NCBI GenBank assembly: GCA_008330645.1 | Contig: VLTN01000003.1 | Span: forward strand, 558,001 to 622,000 | Direction: 5' to 3' | DNA length: 64,000 bases | From: Cafeteria roenbergensis | Taxonomy: Eukaryota > Sar > Bigyra > Bicosoecida > Cafeteriaceae | Shown: piece by piece, positions 40,346-50,071 of the stretch | Layout: each line of letters opens with the position of its first letter | Numbering within the stretch: position 1 is the first letter of the stretch | Notes under the pieces: generated by a model | What the model saw: only the letters and a program-made list of their open reading frames with translations | The model's database searches: none | What the model was told of the DNA's origin: nothing | Translations under genes and position numbers: made by a program

Positions 40346-41460
40346 ATGCGTGCTGTCCTCTTCGTCCTGGCCGCCACTCTGGCAATGGCCGTGGCTCAGG
40401 ATGTGAGCCCGCGCCCGACTGCGCCGAGGTCGCGACGCGGGGCGAGCTCGCGGGGGGCGGCAGCAAAACGCAGAGCGGCCGCGGCCGCACCCCTCTCGCA
40501 GCGCCACGCCGGGCCGCCGCAGCCGCAGCCGCGTGGCCACAGGGCGCGTTCACGCTCCGGGAAGCGCCCTGTCCGGGAGCCCCACCGCGCGAGCGGCCGA
40601 GTGATCGCCGCCGGCGCCCCGGTTGCTTGCTGTCCACGCCGCCTCGCCATTTTTTTCCCATCTGTTCGACCGCCGCAGGCCCCCGCCCCTCCCGCGCCCC
40701 AGGCCGAGACTCCCGCCGCGGATGTCCAGGCCCCCGCCGGCGACGCTGCCCAGGATGCCGCTCCTGATGCTGCCCCCGCCGCCACGGAGGAGGGCGTGAG
40801 TCCTTGGCAGCCTGGCTGGCTCGGGGGCAGCTTTCGGCTCCGTCCGCGTGCGGCCGCGCCCTTGCCCGAGCGCCGAGCGAGTGAAAGCAATCCCGGCGGG
40901 CCTTGATCCACTCTTTCCGTGTCGTCCTTCCGCAGGATGACTGCCACCCCAAGTGCCAGTGGAAGTGCGATTCCCCCGTTTGCAACCAGGTGTGCGAGCC
41001 CGTCTGCGAGGCCCCGCGCTGCACCACCCGCTGCGAGGAGCTCTCCTGCTCCAAGTGCGAGATCAAGTGCGGCAAGCCCGACTGCGAGGTCCGCTGCCCC
41101 ACCAACAAGTGCGAGAAGGGAAGCTGCCCGGAGTGCACCACCGTGTGCCGCAAGCCGGTGTGCCACACCGTCTGCAGCAACCCCTCCCCCACCTGCGAGA
41201 GCGTGTGCGAGGCCCCCACCTGCGACTGGCAGTGCCACCGCCCTGTGGATTGCCCGCGCCCCACCTGCAAGCTCGAGTGCGAGGCCAACCCGTCGTGCAA
41301 GCGCGAGGAGGCGCCGGAGCCCGTGGCTCCCCCCACTGAGCCCGCGGCCACCACTGTGACCACCTCCACCACCACCGAGAGCACCTCCACCGTGGAGGGC
41401 AACACCAAGGCCCCGGCTGCCGCCCCGGCCGCAGCGCCCGCTCCCGCCCCGGCGGCTTGA
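40346..41460 (+). CDS. Secreted cysteine-rich repeat protein, three exons
   Basis: Exons are 40346-40402, 40679-40795 and 40936-41460; introns are phase 0 (GTGAGC...CGCCGCAG and GTGAGT...TTCCGCAG). Exon 1 encodes essentially only the signal peptide (MRAVLFVLAATLAMAVAQD). Exon 2 is an Ala/Pro/Asp/Glu linker. Exon 3 has about 120 residues with a cysteine roughly every four positions: CHPKCQWKCDSPVCNQVCEP, CTTRCEELSCSKCEIKCG, CPECTTVCRKPVC, many as CxxxC and PxC units. A Thr/Ser then Ala/Pro tail follows that suits O-glycosylation. 232 residues. The mature protein is likely disulfide-rich and extracellular or on the cell surface. Similar Cys-periodic proteins occur in several protist lineages but I know no assigned function. 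No membrane span or clear GPI signal at the end. Confidence 0.85.
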
Positions 41461-41826
41461 GCGCGCATCGGCCTCCATCCCCGCCGCGGCGCAAGCCCGA
41501 CCAGCGAGCCGGCCCGCTCTCTCGGGGTGGGATGCGGCCCTGCTGGAGGGCGCCTGTCGTCGGGTTCGTGTGACAATTGCTTTCGCTTCAGAATGTGCAA
41601 ACTCCTCTGCCATGGCCGGCCCCGCTGCCTCTGCGCGCGGGCTAGCCCACCCACCAGCACGGCTCACACCAAGCGGAGTGCACCACGGCGCCACCGGAGC
41701 ATCGCGTGAAGCGGGGCGGCCTCTCTCGGCTCGTCGGCGCGTTGGCTCGCAGCGCCCGCGACTGCCATGCACTCGCACGCAGACACACGAACACAGACAC
41801 ACGCAGCGAGGCGCGGCGGCCGCTCG
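41461..41826. other. Intergenic, convergent 3' ends
   Basis: 366 bp between the Cys-rich gene and LC8. It contains a CA/ACAC-rich stretch (about 41765-41805). No coding-like frame. Confidence 0.4.
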
Positions 41827-42516
41827 TCACGACGCGAACACCACCACCCCCATCTGGCCCAGGTAGAAGTAGATGAATTTGCCGTCCTCGTACGACACGT
41901 AGCAGCTGAACTTGCGCCCGACGAAGCAGTGCCACCTGCGAGGCGGGCAGCGCGGGAGCGAGAGACGCATGCGGCGGGCAGGGCGGGGGACGCGAAGCTC
42001 GCGGGCGCCAAACGCACGCTGCGACACTGGCAGCCGAAGGCGCGGCAGGCGTGCCGCTCCAGGGGCGCGTGCGGACGGTGGCGGCCCTCTGCTCGCGCTC
42101 ACGTGTCGGCAGGGTGCAGCTCCTTCATCCCCGCCTTGATCGCGGCCGCCATCTCCTGCAGAGGAAGGACATCGCATAGCGGCCGGCGGAGCAGCAGCAG
42201 CGCATGGCGCAGCCGCAGGCAGCTCGCGGAGCGCGCGGCGGGCCAGCCGCGGCAGCAACGGCGCTCACCTTTTCCGTGAACTCGTTCCGCACTGCCTTCG
42301 TGGCCAGGTCCACCGCCTGCCTGGCCATGGCAGGGGACATCGTGCTGCGCGTGACAGGCAGCACAGCAGGGCAGCGCTCGGACGCGGTGGGCGGCAGCCG
42401 GCCAGCCCGCGCTGCAGGCGCCTCGCGAGGCCAAGTTACCGCGGCAGCCAAGCGGCCGGAGCTCACCTGATGTTCACCACCGCTGTGCCGATCCGCACGC
42501 GCTTTGTGTCGCTCAT
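41827..42516 (-). CDS. LC8-type dynein light chain (DYNLL-like), four exons
   Basis: LC8 is a hub dimer that holds dynein intermediate chains and many other partners; in cilia it is also in outer arms and radial spokes. Exons, in transcription order, are 42516-42467, 42344-42269, 42155-42103 and 41935-41827. All donors are GTGAGC and acceptors end CGCGCAG, CTCTGCAG and CCTCGCAG; phases fit throughout. The 95-residue product begins MSDTKRVRIGTAVVNIRSTM, has helix 1 (ARQAVDLATKAVRNE), helix 2 (AAAIKAGMKEL), then the signature WHCFVGRKFSCYVSYEDGKF and IYFYLGQMGVVVF. Length and order match LC8 (about 89 residues). The partner-groove strand VSYEDGKFI differs from the canonical VTHETKHFI, so this may be a divergent axonemal paralogue. 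Each exon is too short to be seen as a long open frame. Confidence 0.92.
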
Positions 42517-42808
42517 GGCTCCGTTGACCGGGGCGCTGGCGGGCTGCGCCGGGCTCCAGGCGGCCTCGGTGGACGGCTGGACGGTTGCAAGCGCTGCTTG
42601 CTCTGCCGGCGGGTTGCGGAGCGCACATTTCCGAGGCGCAGCCGTGCGCGTTGCACTCGCGTGTGCGGGGCTGCGAGGCGCCATACGAATCTGTGGGGCG
42701 TGTGGCTGCTCGCGTCGCCTGCCAGCTTGCGATTGGTTTGCGGAGCGGCACGGGCCCATGCGAATCGCGTGGCGACGACGAACGGGCGGCTGCAGGCCAC
42801 GAGCTCGA

Positions 42809-45146
42809 TCACAGGATGTCCACAGGGTCCCACCACGGCGCTGCTGGGTCGGACGGAGGAAGCTCGTCCAGGGCGCCCTCTGGCGCAAGGGCGAGGCCGT
42901 CCTCCACCACCTCGGCCAGAGGCCGCACTTGCGCCATAAGCGCGCGGAGCTCAGCAACCACCGCGGCGTCGGGGGTGACCGCGCGGCGGGCGAAGGAGGC
43001 CTTGGCGGCCTCCACCGCGTCGCTGAGGGAGGCAGGCATCGGGCGAGTCGCCGCGCCGTCCGGCTGGGGCTGCTCGCTCACGGCGCCGTCCGCGGCGGCC
43101 GCCTCCGCCGCTGCCTCCGCGGCCACAGCTGCCGCCGCTGCCTTGTCCTTCCCCATCTCCCGCTTGACCCACGCGCGGATCTTGCGCCGCTCGACCGTGA
43201 CGCCCTGCGTGATCGCGGCGCGGCACTTGTTGCCGTCCCGCATGCCGCGCAGCAGCAGCAGCACCGGCTTGGAGGCCTCGGTCCTGACGCGAGACCAGCG
43301 CATGAGGGAGCGCCCGAGGTGCGTCGCGGAGTCAAGGATTGCCTGCTCCTCCCGGGGGACGTGCTCGGAGAGGTACCTTCGAATGGCCTGGCCGCGAGTC
43401 AGGGGCGGGTTTGCCTCCCCGAACACCGCGCGGTCGGCATCGGCAAAGCGCCACAGGTCGTACGCGCCACGACCCACCATGACGCTGTCCAGAAGGGGGG
43501 ACCTGTCGGTGCACGGCAGGGACGCGCCCCCAGCCACCAGGGAGGACGCCGGGGGCGGGGGCGGGGCCTCCAGCGGGGGAGCCCACAGGACGGGCCCGTC
43601 GTAGAGGCGCGTCGCTGTGCCACTCACGAGCTTGTCGAACCGCGTCTGCTTGGACCGCTTTCGCTGCGGGCCAAGGGCCGGCGAGTCGCCGTCGGAGCTG
43701 GGCCGCTTGACCGCCTTGACCGCGGGCGGACGCACCAGGCCGGCCGAGAAGGGCCCCGGAGCCGCCGACGTCACGCCGGGCGCCCCAGCTCCCGCGTCGC
43801 TTGCCGGGGCGGCTGCAGCGGCGGCTGCCGGGGCGGCTGCGGGTGCGGGTGGCGAAGTTGTCGGCGCTGGTGCGGCCGCGGAAGCGGCAGGTGCGGCAGG
43901 TGCGGCGTCTGGCGGGGACGTTTCTGCCGCTGCGTTCGCAGTCGATGCAGCGACAGGCGCAGCGGCAGCGGCACTGGCAGCGGCACTGGCAGCGGCACTG
44001 GCACCGGCACTGGCAGCGGCACTGGCAGCGGCACTGGCAGCGGCACTGGCAGCGGCACTGGCAGCGGCACTGGCAGCGGCACTGGCAGCGGCACTGGCAG
44101 CGGCACTGGCAGCGCCGTTGGGGCCCTCCGCCTCCCGGGCTGCCTCCAGCTCCGAGGGGCTCTTCTCGGGCGCAGGCTGCAGGCGCAGCAGGTGCGCCGC
44201 CTCGCGCAGCGTGCGCACGTGCCCGTTGAGAGAGATGCGCATGCCCGAGGGCGCGGCGCGCTCCTCCGCCGCGAGGCGGAGGACCCACTCGGGGCGCAGC
44301 GGGGGCACGTTGCGGTTGTCCTTGGGGTTCAGGCCGGCGAGCCAGCACTTGCGGGCGTGAACGATGAGGTGCCTCACGCCTGCGGCGGCGACCTGGTCGG
44401 CGAAGGAGCGGTACTCCTCGTAGCTGTCCATGTCATCTGCGCCAAGGCGGCACTTGACCGTGACGGCGCACGCGTCCGCCTTCCCGACCAGCCGCACGGC
44501 CTCGATCATGGCCTCACAGCACTCCCGGACGAGCTCGGGGCGCAGCATCATCGCTGCGCCGAAGCACCCCGCCGACGCCACGCGCTCGCTGGGGCACCCG
44601 CAGTTGAGGTTTACCTCGTCGTAGCCGTACAGGGCCCCCAGGGCGGCCGCGTGGGCGAGGAGCAGCGGGTCGGAGCCGCCCACTTGAAGGGCCACCGGGT
44701 GCTGCTCGGCGCCGAACCGGAGCGCCTCGTCGATCCGCGCCTCGTTGAACCACAGCGTCCCGCTCACCACCATCTCGGTGTACAGCCGCGTCCGCTTGGT
44801 CACTGTGCGCGCCATCTGCGCGGCTCGTCGTAGGGAAAGCGCGCGCGGGAACGCCAAGCTCACGAGCGAGCGACGAGCCACAACTCGCTGCGCCGGGCGC
44901 CAGCACTGAACCGGGCTCATGCGCGGGCGTCCCTCCTTGTCCGGGGGGGGGGGGCGTGCTGCCACCGTGCGCGAAGGGGACAGCCGGCTGCGGTCGCTGG
45001 CGTGCAAACCAGCTGTGTCGCCCTCCCGCGCCCGGCCAAGCCAGGTGCCTCACGTCGCGAAAGCTGTTGTCCGTGTACTCCATCATGGGTGCAATGGAAA
45101 GCATCTCCCGAACGGGGGAAGGCCCCGGCGTGGGGGTTCCCGCCAT
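42809..45146 (-). CDS. DusA-type tRNA-dihydrouridine synthase with internal Ala/Ser-rich insert, two exons
   Basis: Dus enzymes are FMN proteins that reduce uridine to dihydrouridine in tRNA D-loops. Exons, in transcription order, are 45146-45054 (MAGTPTPG...NSFRD) and 44815-42809; donor GTGAGG, acceptor GAGCCGCGCAG, phase 0. Exon 1 supplies the start of the barrel ([16 protein letters not shown]). Exon 2 has [34 protein letters not shown] (catalytic Cys), [11 protein letters not shown] and [21 protein letters not shown], which is diagnostic of DusA. After [16 protein letters not shown] the barrel is broken by about 250 residues of Ala/Ser repeats and basic sequence, then resumes [23 protein letters not shown] with the helical C-terminal domain. 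699 residues; bacterial DusA has about 330-345. Without exon 1 the FMN-site strand is missing. Confidence 0.9.
43969..44112. repeat. 12-bp tandem repeat, 12 copies, inside the DusA-like gene
   Basis: The unit CGGCACTGGCAG repeats head-to-tail 12 times with one base changed in one copy (44004). On the coding (minus) strand it encodes a four-residue Ala/Ser unit (SAAA). It sits in the insert that splits the Dus barrel. The unit is a multiple of three, so length changes keep frame. Confidence 0.9.
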
Positions 45147-45435
45147 GGCAAATTCAGGCGCGCGAGGGCGCAACGCGTGGGCGACGGCTCGACCCGCCGC
45201 CCTCCGCCACCACGTCACCGTTGCGAGTGAGGAGGCTGTCGGCCTGCCCGAACTCGCGCCCGGTTCAAGCCTGCTGCTGACTCTCGGGTGCCGAGTCGAC
45301 AGACGTGGCCTTCGCCTGCAGAGCTGAGCAGCGCGGAATGCAGGTGCCCGTTTGCGCGTGTGTGTTGCCTGCGGCACACACAAGGGCGGGCGCGGCCTGG
45401 CGCCGGACCGGGGAGGGCCGGTCTTGCGTGGCGCA

Positions 45436-47916
45436 ATGGACGACTCGTCGCGCCTCGATGACGACGTGCAGCGCATCCTGGCCAAGCGCAGGCAGAGGTT
45501 GCAGGCCAGCGGCCTCAAAACGGCGGCCGCTCCGCCGCGAGACTCTGGAGGCAGGGCCGGCGACGCACCCGCTGCGGACGTGGCTGAGAGCTGGTCCTGG
45601 TCCGTGCTCAGCGCGGGGCGGAGGGCGGCGGCTGGGCCAGCGTCCGCAACGCCGCTTGCCTCCCCTCGGTCTGACTCGGCGTCATCCTACGGGGCGCCCT
45701 CCTCTCCACTGATTTTGGCCTCCGAGGACCACGAGCTGAGGCACGCGGAAGTTCGCTTGCCCCCGCATGCACGCCATCGGGTCCGCAGCAGCGCCTCCTC
45801 CGGGGGCGGCTCAAGCGCGCCCCTCTCGCCGCGCCTGGCAAGCCCTGGCGAGGGCGAGAGCGACAGGGTGCGACCTTACCACCCTCGCGGGGCCCCACAC
45901 GCGGGCGAGCCGGCTGCCCCCAGCGCCGCGTGGCTGCCTGGGGTGGGGCGTCCGCCTGCGCCCTCGGCGTCGCCGCGCGGGCGGTCCCCGCACTCGAAGC
46001 TACATCGCCACGTCTCGGCCCCTGCGGCTGCGGCATCGCCAGCGCCGGAGGCGCCGCAGCGCGCGCCGTCGCCGTCGAGCAGGCCCGCCGCGTCACCGCT
46101 CAGCGCAGGGCGAAGCAGCCCCGGGCATGCCGCTGACGCGGCCCGCCTCGGCGCCTCGCCGTCGCCCGCCGGCCTCTGTGGCGCCCGTCCGGCAGCGCAC
46201 CGCCCCACAGGCGCCTCGTCTCGCGAGGGCGCGTCTGACCGCGGCAGCGGGCGCGGCTCGCTCAGCAGCCGCTCCCTGCGCCGGCCCGCCCCGTCCCCGC
46301 CTCGCCACGCGAGCGGCGGCGGCCTGGGCCGGCGAAACTCCGACTTGGCCCGCACCAGCGCACAGCGCGCCCCCAGCTCTCCAAAGGCGGACGCATCCGT
46401 TGGGCCGGCGGAGCGCGCGACGGGCCAGCGCTGGGCGCGGTCCACCACCGCAGCGGCGTCAGCGGCCTCCGACGGCGAGCGGCCGTCCAGCCCCTCAACG
46501 GCCCGGCCGCCTCGTCCGGCCAATGGAACGCCTTCGGCCGACCAGCGTGGCTCAACCGGCGCGGAGACGCTGCTGGGTGACCGGGCGGGGCGGGCAGCAG
46601 GGCCGGAGCAGCTGGGGAGCGCGAGCGAAGCCCCGCCCGTTCCCGAGGTGGGGGCTGGCCGTGGCTCGGGGCAGCCTCACGCGGAGGGACAGCGGCGGCC
46701 TGCCCCGGCCAAGTCTCCGTGGGCCAGGTCTGTGGCGGCCGGCGCGATGCCGCGAGCGTATTCGCCGTCTCCGCCCGGAGCCGCGGAGGCGTCGGCCGGA
46801 TCGCAAGACCCGACCCCCGGGGCGGGCAGAGAGGCGCGGATGGCGCGCCCCAGCCCCTCGTCTTCCCGGGCAGCGGAGAGCGCACCGCGCCGTCGAGCTG
46901 ACGGGGCCGGCCGCGGAGGTCGCGTCCTGCTGATGGACTTGACCGGCGCCGCCTCCCCGCCAGCGGGGCGCGAGCCGGCAGACCACCCCGCTCTCGAAGC
47001 CGTGCGAGTCCCTGGCGCACCGGCAGCGTCCACGGTCCCAGGCGCGCGGCGCAGAGTCCAGCTTGCGGGAACGCCTCGGCGGGCAGGCGCGGGACCCGCT
47101 GGGCCTGGGGCCGCGTTCGACCTAGCGGGACCCGAGAGCGTTCGGGAAGCGGCAAGCGAACCGCCCGGCTCGGGGCAGCGGTCTGGCATGCGACCAGGCG
47201 ACGAGGAGCCGCCCTCCGGCGGCGGTGGCCCGCGCGCCATTGAGCAGCCGGAGGCGTCGTGGCTGTCGCCCCGGGAAGCAGCGTCGCTCCTGGCGAGGTC
47301 GCGGCCCGGAGACGGAAGCAGCTCCGCCCCAGGCCCGGCTAGGGGTCTCATGCCCGCACTCCCAGTGGTGGGCATGGGCGGGCACGAGGCCGCGCTGTCG
47401 CGCCTGCTGTCTCCGCTGATCGAGCAAGCGAGGGCCTTGGTGAGCCCGGCGATTCGGGGGTCCTTCCTGCTCTACCTGAACCCAACGCCGAACCCACGCG
47501 ACGGCGGGGTTGACCACGTGCCTGTGCGAGTGTGGCTGCGTCTCAGTGATGCCATGGACACTCTGGAGTGGACGCAGTCGGTGGAGCAGCCGGCTGCCTC
47601 GTCCGCCTCGGCGCGGACGGAAGTCCGACCGGACACCCCGGCGCGGCATTGGCGAATCCCGCTCAGGGACATCGCACTGGTCGCGTGCGGCCGCAGCAGC
47701 CTGGCAGCGGGAGCCAGGGCGGTGCTTCGCCGCTCGACCACACGGCCTGGCGAGTCGGAGCCGCTCGCCCAGTGCCTCTTCAGCTTGGCAGTGCCAAGCT
47801 TCGCGCTCCCAGTGGAGTTTATTGCCAACAGCCCTGACCAGAGAGCAGACTGGGTCGCTGGCCTTGCGCTCGTTTGTTCCCTGCTGCCTGCGCGGCGCGC
47901 TAGGTCACCAGAATGA
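45436..47916 (+). CDS. Disordered protein with C-terminal PH-like domain
   Basis: From ATG 45436 (MDDSSRLDDDVQRILAKRRQ) the product has 826 residues. The N-terminal 30 residues form a short charged helix. Residues 40-640 are Ser/Pro/Arg/Ala-rich and disordered. The last ~160 residues resemble a pleckstrin-homology fold: helix LSPLIEQARALVSP, strands GSFLLYLNPTP, VPVRVWLRLSD, HWRIPLRDIALVACG, CLFSLAVPSFALPVEFIA, then a final helix SPDQRADWVAGLALVCSLL, the usual PH ending. This suggests binding to phosphoinositide or protein at membranes. Basic residues for lipid binding cannot be assigned. Single exon; divergent from the DusA-like gene with 289 bp between starts. No named family recognised. 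Confidence 0.6.
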   Translation: MDDSSRLDDDVQRILAKRRQRLQASGLKTAAAPPRDSGGRAGDAPAADVAESWSWSVLSAGRRAAAGPASATPLASPRSDSASSYGAPSSPLILASEDHELRHAEVRLPPHARHRVRSSASSGGGSSAPLSPRLASPGEGESDRVRPYHPRGAPHAGEPAAPSAAWLPGVGRPPAPSASPRGRSPHSKLHRHVSAPAAAASPAPEAPQRAPSPSSRPAASPLSAGRSSPGHAADAARLGASPSPAGLCGARPAAHRPTGASSREGASDRGSGRGSLSSRSLRRPAPSPPRHASGGGLGRRNSDLARTSAQRAPSSPKADASVGPAERATGQRWARSTTAAASAASDGERPSSPSTARPPRPANGTPSADQRGSTGAETLLGDRAGRAAGPEQLGSASEAPPVPEVGAGRGSGQPHAEGQRRPAPAKSPWARSVAAGAMPRAYSPSPPGAAEASAGSQDPTPGAGREARMARPSPSSSRAAESAPRRRADGAGRGGRVLLMDLTGAASPPAGREPADHPALEAVRVPGAPAASTVPGARRRVQLAGTPRRAGAGPAGPGAAFDLAGPESVREAASEPPGSGQRSGMRPGDEEPPSGGGGPRAIEQPEASWLSPREAASLLARSRPGDGSSSAPGPARGLMPALPVVGMGGHEAALSRLLSPLIEQARALVSPAIRGSFLLYLNPTPNPRDGGVDHVPVRVWLRLSDAMDTLEWTQSVEQPAASSASARTEVRPDTPARHWRIPLRDIALVACGRSSLAAGARAVLRRSTTRPGESEPLAQCLFSLAVPSFALPVEFIANSPDQRADWVAGLALVCSLLPARRARSPE

Positions 47917-48172
47917 CGGCAGTCGGTTCAACTGCAACGCGCTGAAGGGCGGGCAACCGTGGCCTTCGGGGTCGCGGCAGCGGCCCGTTTGCAGCATGCA
48001 CACGCGCTCCAAGAGGCTGCCAAGCGACCTACAAGGGGCCGAGCGAAGCCCGGCCAGTTGTGCATCGAGCAACCTGTGTGATGCCGCAGCGACGTTGTTG
48101 TGGGGCACACCGGCGGCGGGAATGGATGCCCGCTTGATGCGGAGGCCGCCATAGGCGCCCCGCTGCCCCTCG

Positions 48173-50071
48173 TCACACGCACATGCTCGACCACGCAACC
48201 AAGTGCTCGTCCGTTACGGGGAAGCCACCGAGCAAGCTGGCCTGAGGCAGGACAATGTACTTGTTCGGAAGGTGGTGCACCTGCCACCGGCCTCGCCAAA
48301 CGTCCAGCACACTGGCTGGCCCAGCCCCCGCTTGGCCGTACGAGGCCCACAGCGGCCACGACTCGTCGCCGGCGCGCACCACCCGCAGCCGGCCGGTCCG
48401 CCGGTCCTCGACCATGGGCAGCGGCATCGCGCGCACCAGGCCGCAGCGGAAGAACGGCTCCGTCTCGGCGAACTCCTGGGGCTGGTAGTACCAGTGCGCC
48501 AGCTCGCGGCTTGCAAGGCATCCGCGCGGGCCGCGCCGCGAGGGCCAGCGATGGCCCGTCTCCAGCAGGAAGCCGCCCTGGTGGCAGTTCTCAGACACCG
48601 CGAACACGGCCCCGCGGTGGACGTAGAGCGACAAAAAGGATGCCTGTGCCGGTGTCGACGAGATGACGGCACGCGACGGCCGGCGTTGTGCGACAACCGC
48701 CGCAGGCGCCCGCCAGTCCTCCTCGACCTGGAGCATGCCCGGCGTCCAGTCCGCGGGCATGAAGGCAGACCACTCCCAGTGCGCGCGGACCATGTCCGCC
48801 GTGATCCAGTGGTCCTCCTCGAACACCCCTGCCACGTGTGGGCGGCGGTACGCAGCGGACGCGTCGACCTCCAGCAGCGTGCGCTCCCGCGCCGACCACG
48901 GGAAGCGGAGCGCCAGCTCGGCCGCGTGCGCCCACACTCGCACCCGCACGGACGACCCGCGCGACGCCGCCCGCCACTCCGCCACGGCCGCTCGCAACGC
49001 CGACGGCCAGCCCGCCGCGGACGAAGGCAGCGCCGCGTCCAGATCCGCGAGCAGGTCGCCCGGACACCCCTGGGCCAGCCCCGCGGCGACGCGCTCCTGC
49101 GTCCGCTTGGCGGCTCGGGCAGGCGGGCGGCCCAGGAACTGCCGGCTGTGCGCCGGCCAGCCGGCCTCGGTCGGCCCGCCCTCGCGCAGAGCCGCGTGCG
49201 ACACCGCCCCGGAGCATCGCAGCCCGCCCTCGCCCCCGCCCCCGCCCTGGAGCCCCACGTGCACGTCCAGCTCCAGCGCCCACTCGCCGCACCCGCCGGG
49301 TGGTTCGACGGCTGCGCCGTCGCGCCGCGTGTCGGTGGCCAGGCGGCGAAGCAGGTTGGTCACGAAGCCCATGCGCGCGCCGTCGTGCGACGCGAAGGCA
49401 ATGACGCCCAGCCGAGCGCGGAAAACGCCGCCGCCACCGGGGGCGCACGCGGGCGGGGCGGGCGTGGGGCCGGCCCGACTGGCCGCCTGCTCGGGCGCGG
49501 AGGCCGCGAGGCCGACGAGGGCCTGCTGAGCGGCGGTCGAGCCCAGCACGGCCTCGGGCGCCCACCGCGGCTTGGCCGTGAGCATGCATCTCGGCCGCAC
49601 GGGCGATGCGCCGGCGGGCCCGGCTCTGTGGGGAATGACGACTGTGGGGGTCCGGTGCTTGGCTTCAAGTCCCTCGTCGTAGCGGTCTCGAGAAGCGTCT
49701 GGCCGAACAATGGCCAAAGCGGACATGCCGCACGCTCTCATCCCTGCTGCATCCAAGTGGGCGAACCAGTGCGACCCGCAGATCACGCTGGCAGCGTGCT
49801 GGGCCGCCTTGCCAGAGATGCCATCGCTAGAGTTGGCTGCCAAAAGCAGCTCGAAGTATTGCCGTCCCTTCAAGTGCGCAACTGCAAGTGCCCACCGCTG
49901 GTTTCCCTGGCCGCTCAAGAGGCTGAGCATCGAGTAGTGCCCGGCGCCGCCTTCTCGTATTTGGGACGGGCTGAGCACCGACCGCACCCCGAGGCCATCC
50001 AACACTGGAATTGGGTCTGCCAGAGCAAGCAGCCCCGCCACCGCCCACGCGAGCGCCACAGCGCACAGCAT
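48173..50071 (-). CDS. Secretory-pathway glycosyltransferase-like protein
   Basis: From ATG 50071 the product has 632 residues and begins with a signal peptide or signal anchor (MLCAVALAWAVAGLLALADP). A beta-strand start for a Rossmann-type domain is seen at RLGVIAFASHDGARMGF, followed by NLLRRLATD. Near the middle GVFEEDHWITADMVRAHWEW has the shape of the EDD-type acidic motif that holds metal in GT-A-like enzymes of protists. GMLQVEEDWRAP, AVSENCHQGGFLLE and VHHLPNKYIVLPQASLLGG follow. The order (acidic motif, then a conserved Asn-Cys and a C-terminal HLPNKY) parallels uncharacterised algal and protist glycosyltransferases as I remember them. Probable lumen of ER or Golgi. The donor sugar is unknown. 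The frame is open upstream of 50071 without another convincing start. Confidence 0.5.
   Translation of the reverse strand: MLCAVALAWAVAGLLALADPIPVLDGLGVRSVLSPSQIREGGAGHYSMLSLLSGQGNQRWALAVAHLKGRQYFELLLAANSSDGISGKAAQHAASVICGSHWFAHLDAAGMRACGMSALAIVRPDASRDRYDEGLEAKHRTPTVVIPHRAGPAGASPVRPRCMLTAKPRWAPEAVLGSTAAQQALVGLAASAPEQAASRAGPTPAPPACAPGGGGVFRARLGVIAFASHDGARMGFVTNLLRRLATDTRRDGAAVEPPGGCGEWALELDVHVGLQGGGGGEGGLRCSGAVSHAALREGGPTEAGWPAHSRQFLGRPPARAAKRTQERVAAGLAQGCPGDLLADLDAALPSSAAGWPSALRAAVAEWRAASRGSSVRVRVWAHAAELALRFPWSARERTLLEVDASAAYRRPHVAGVFEEDHWITADMVRAHWEWSAFMPADWTPGMLQVEEDWRAPAAVVAQRRPSRAVISSTPAQASFLSLYVHRGAVFAVSENCHQGGFLLETGHRWPSRRGPRGCLASRELAHWYYQPQEFAETEPFFRCGLVRAMPLPMVEDRRTGRLRVVRAGDESWPLWASYGQAGAGPASVLDVWRGRWQVHHLPNKYIVLPQASLLGGFPVTDEHLVAWSSMCV

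Noticed and set aside
43969-44112. Regular repeats considered as a CRISPR-like or satellite array
   Set aside because: The units are contiguous, 12 bp, with no spacers, and code in frame within an exon. It is a coding minisatellite.
42470-44833. Plus-strand frame of 787 codons with a Gly/Thr/Ser dipeptide array
   Set aside because: It is antisense to LC8 exon 1 and to the DusA-like gene. The peptide array is only the 12-bp repeat read on the other strand.
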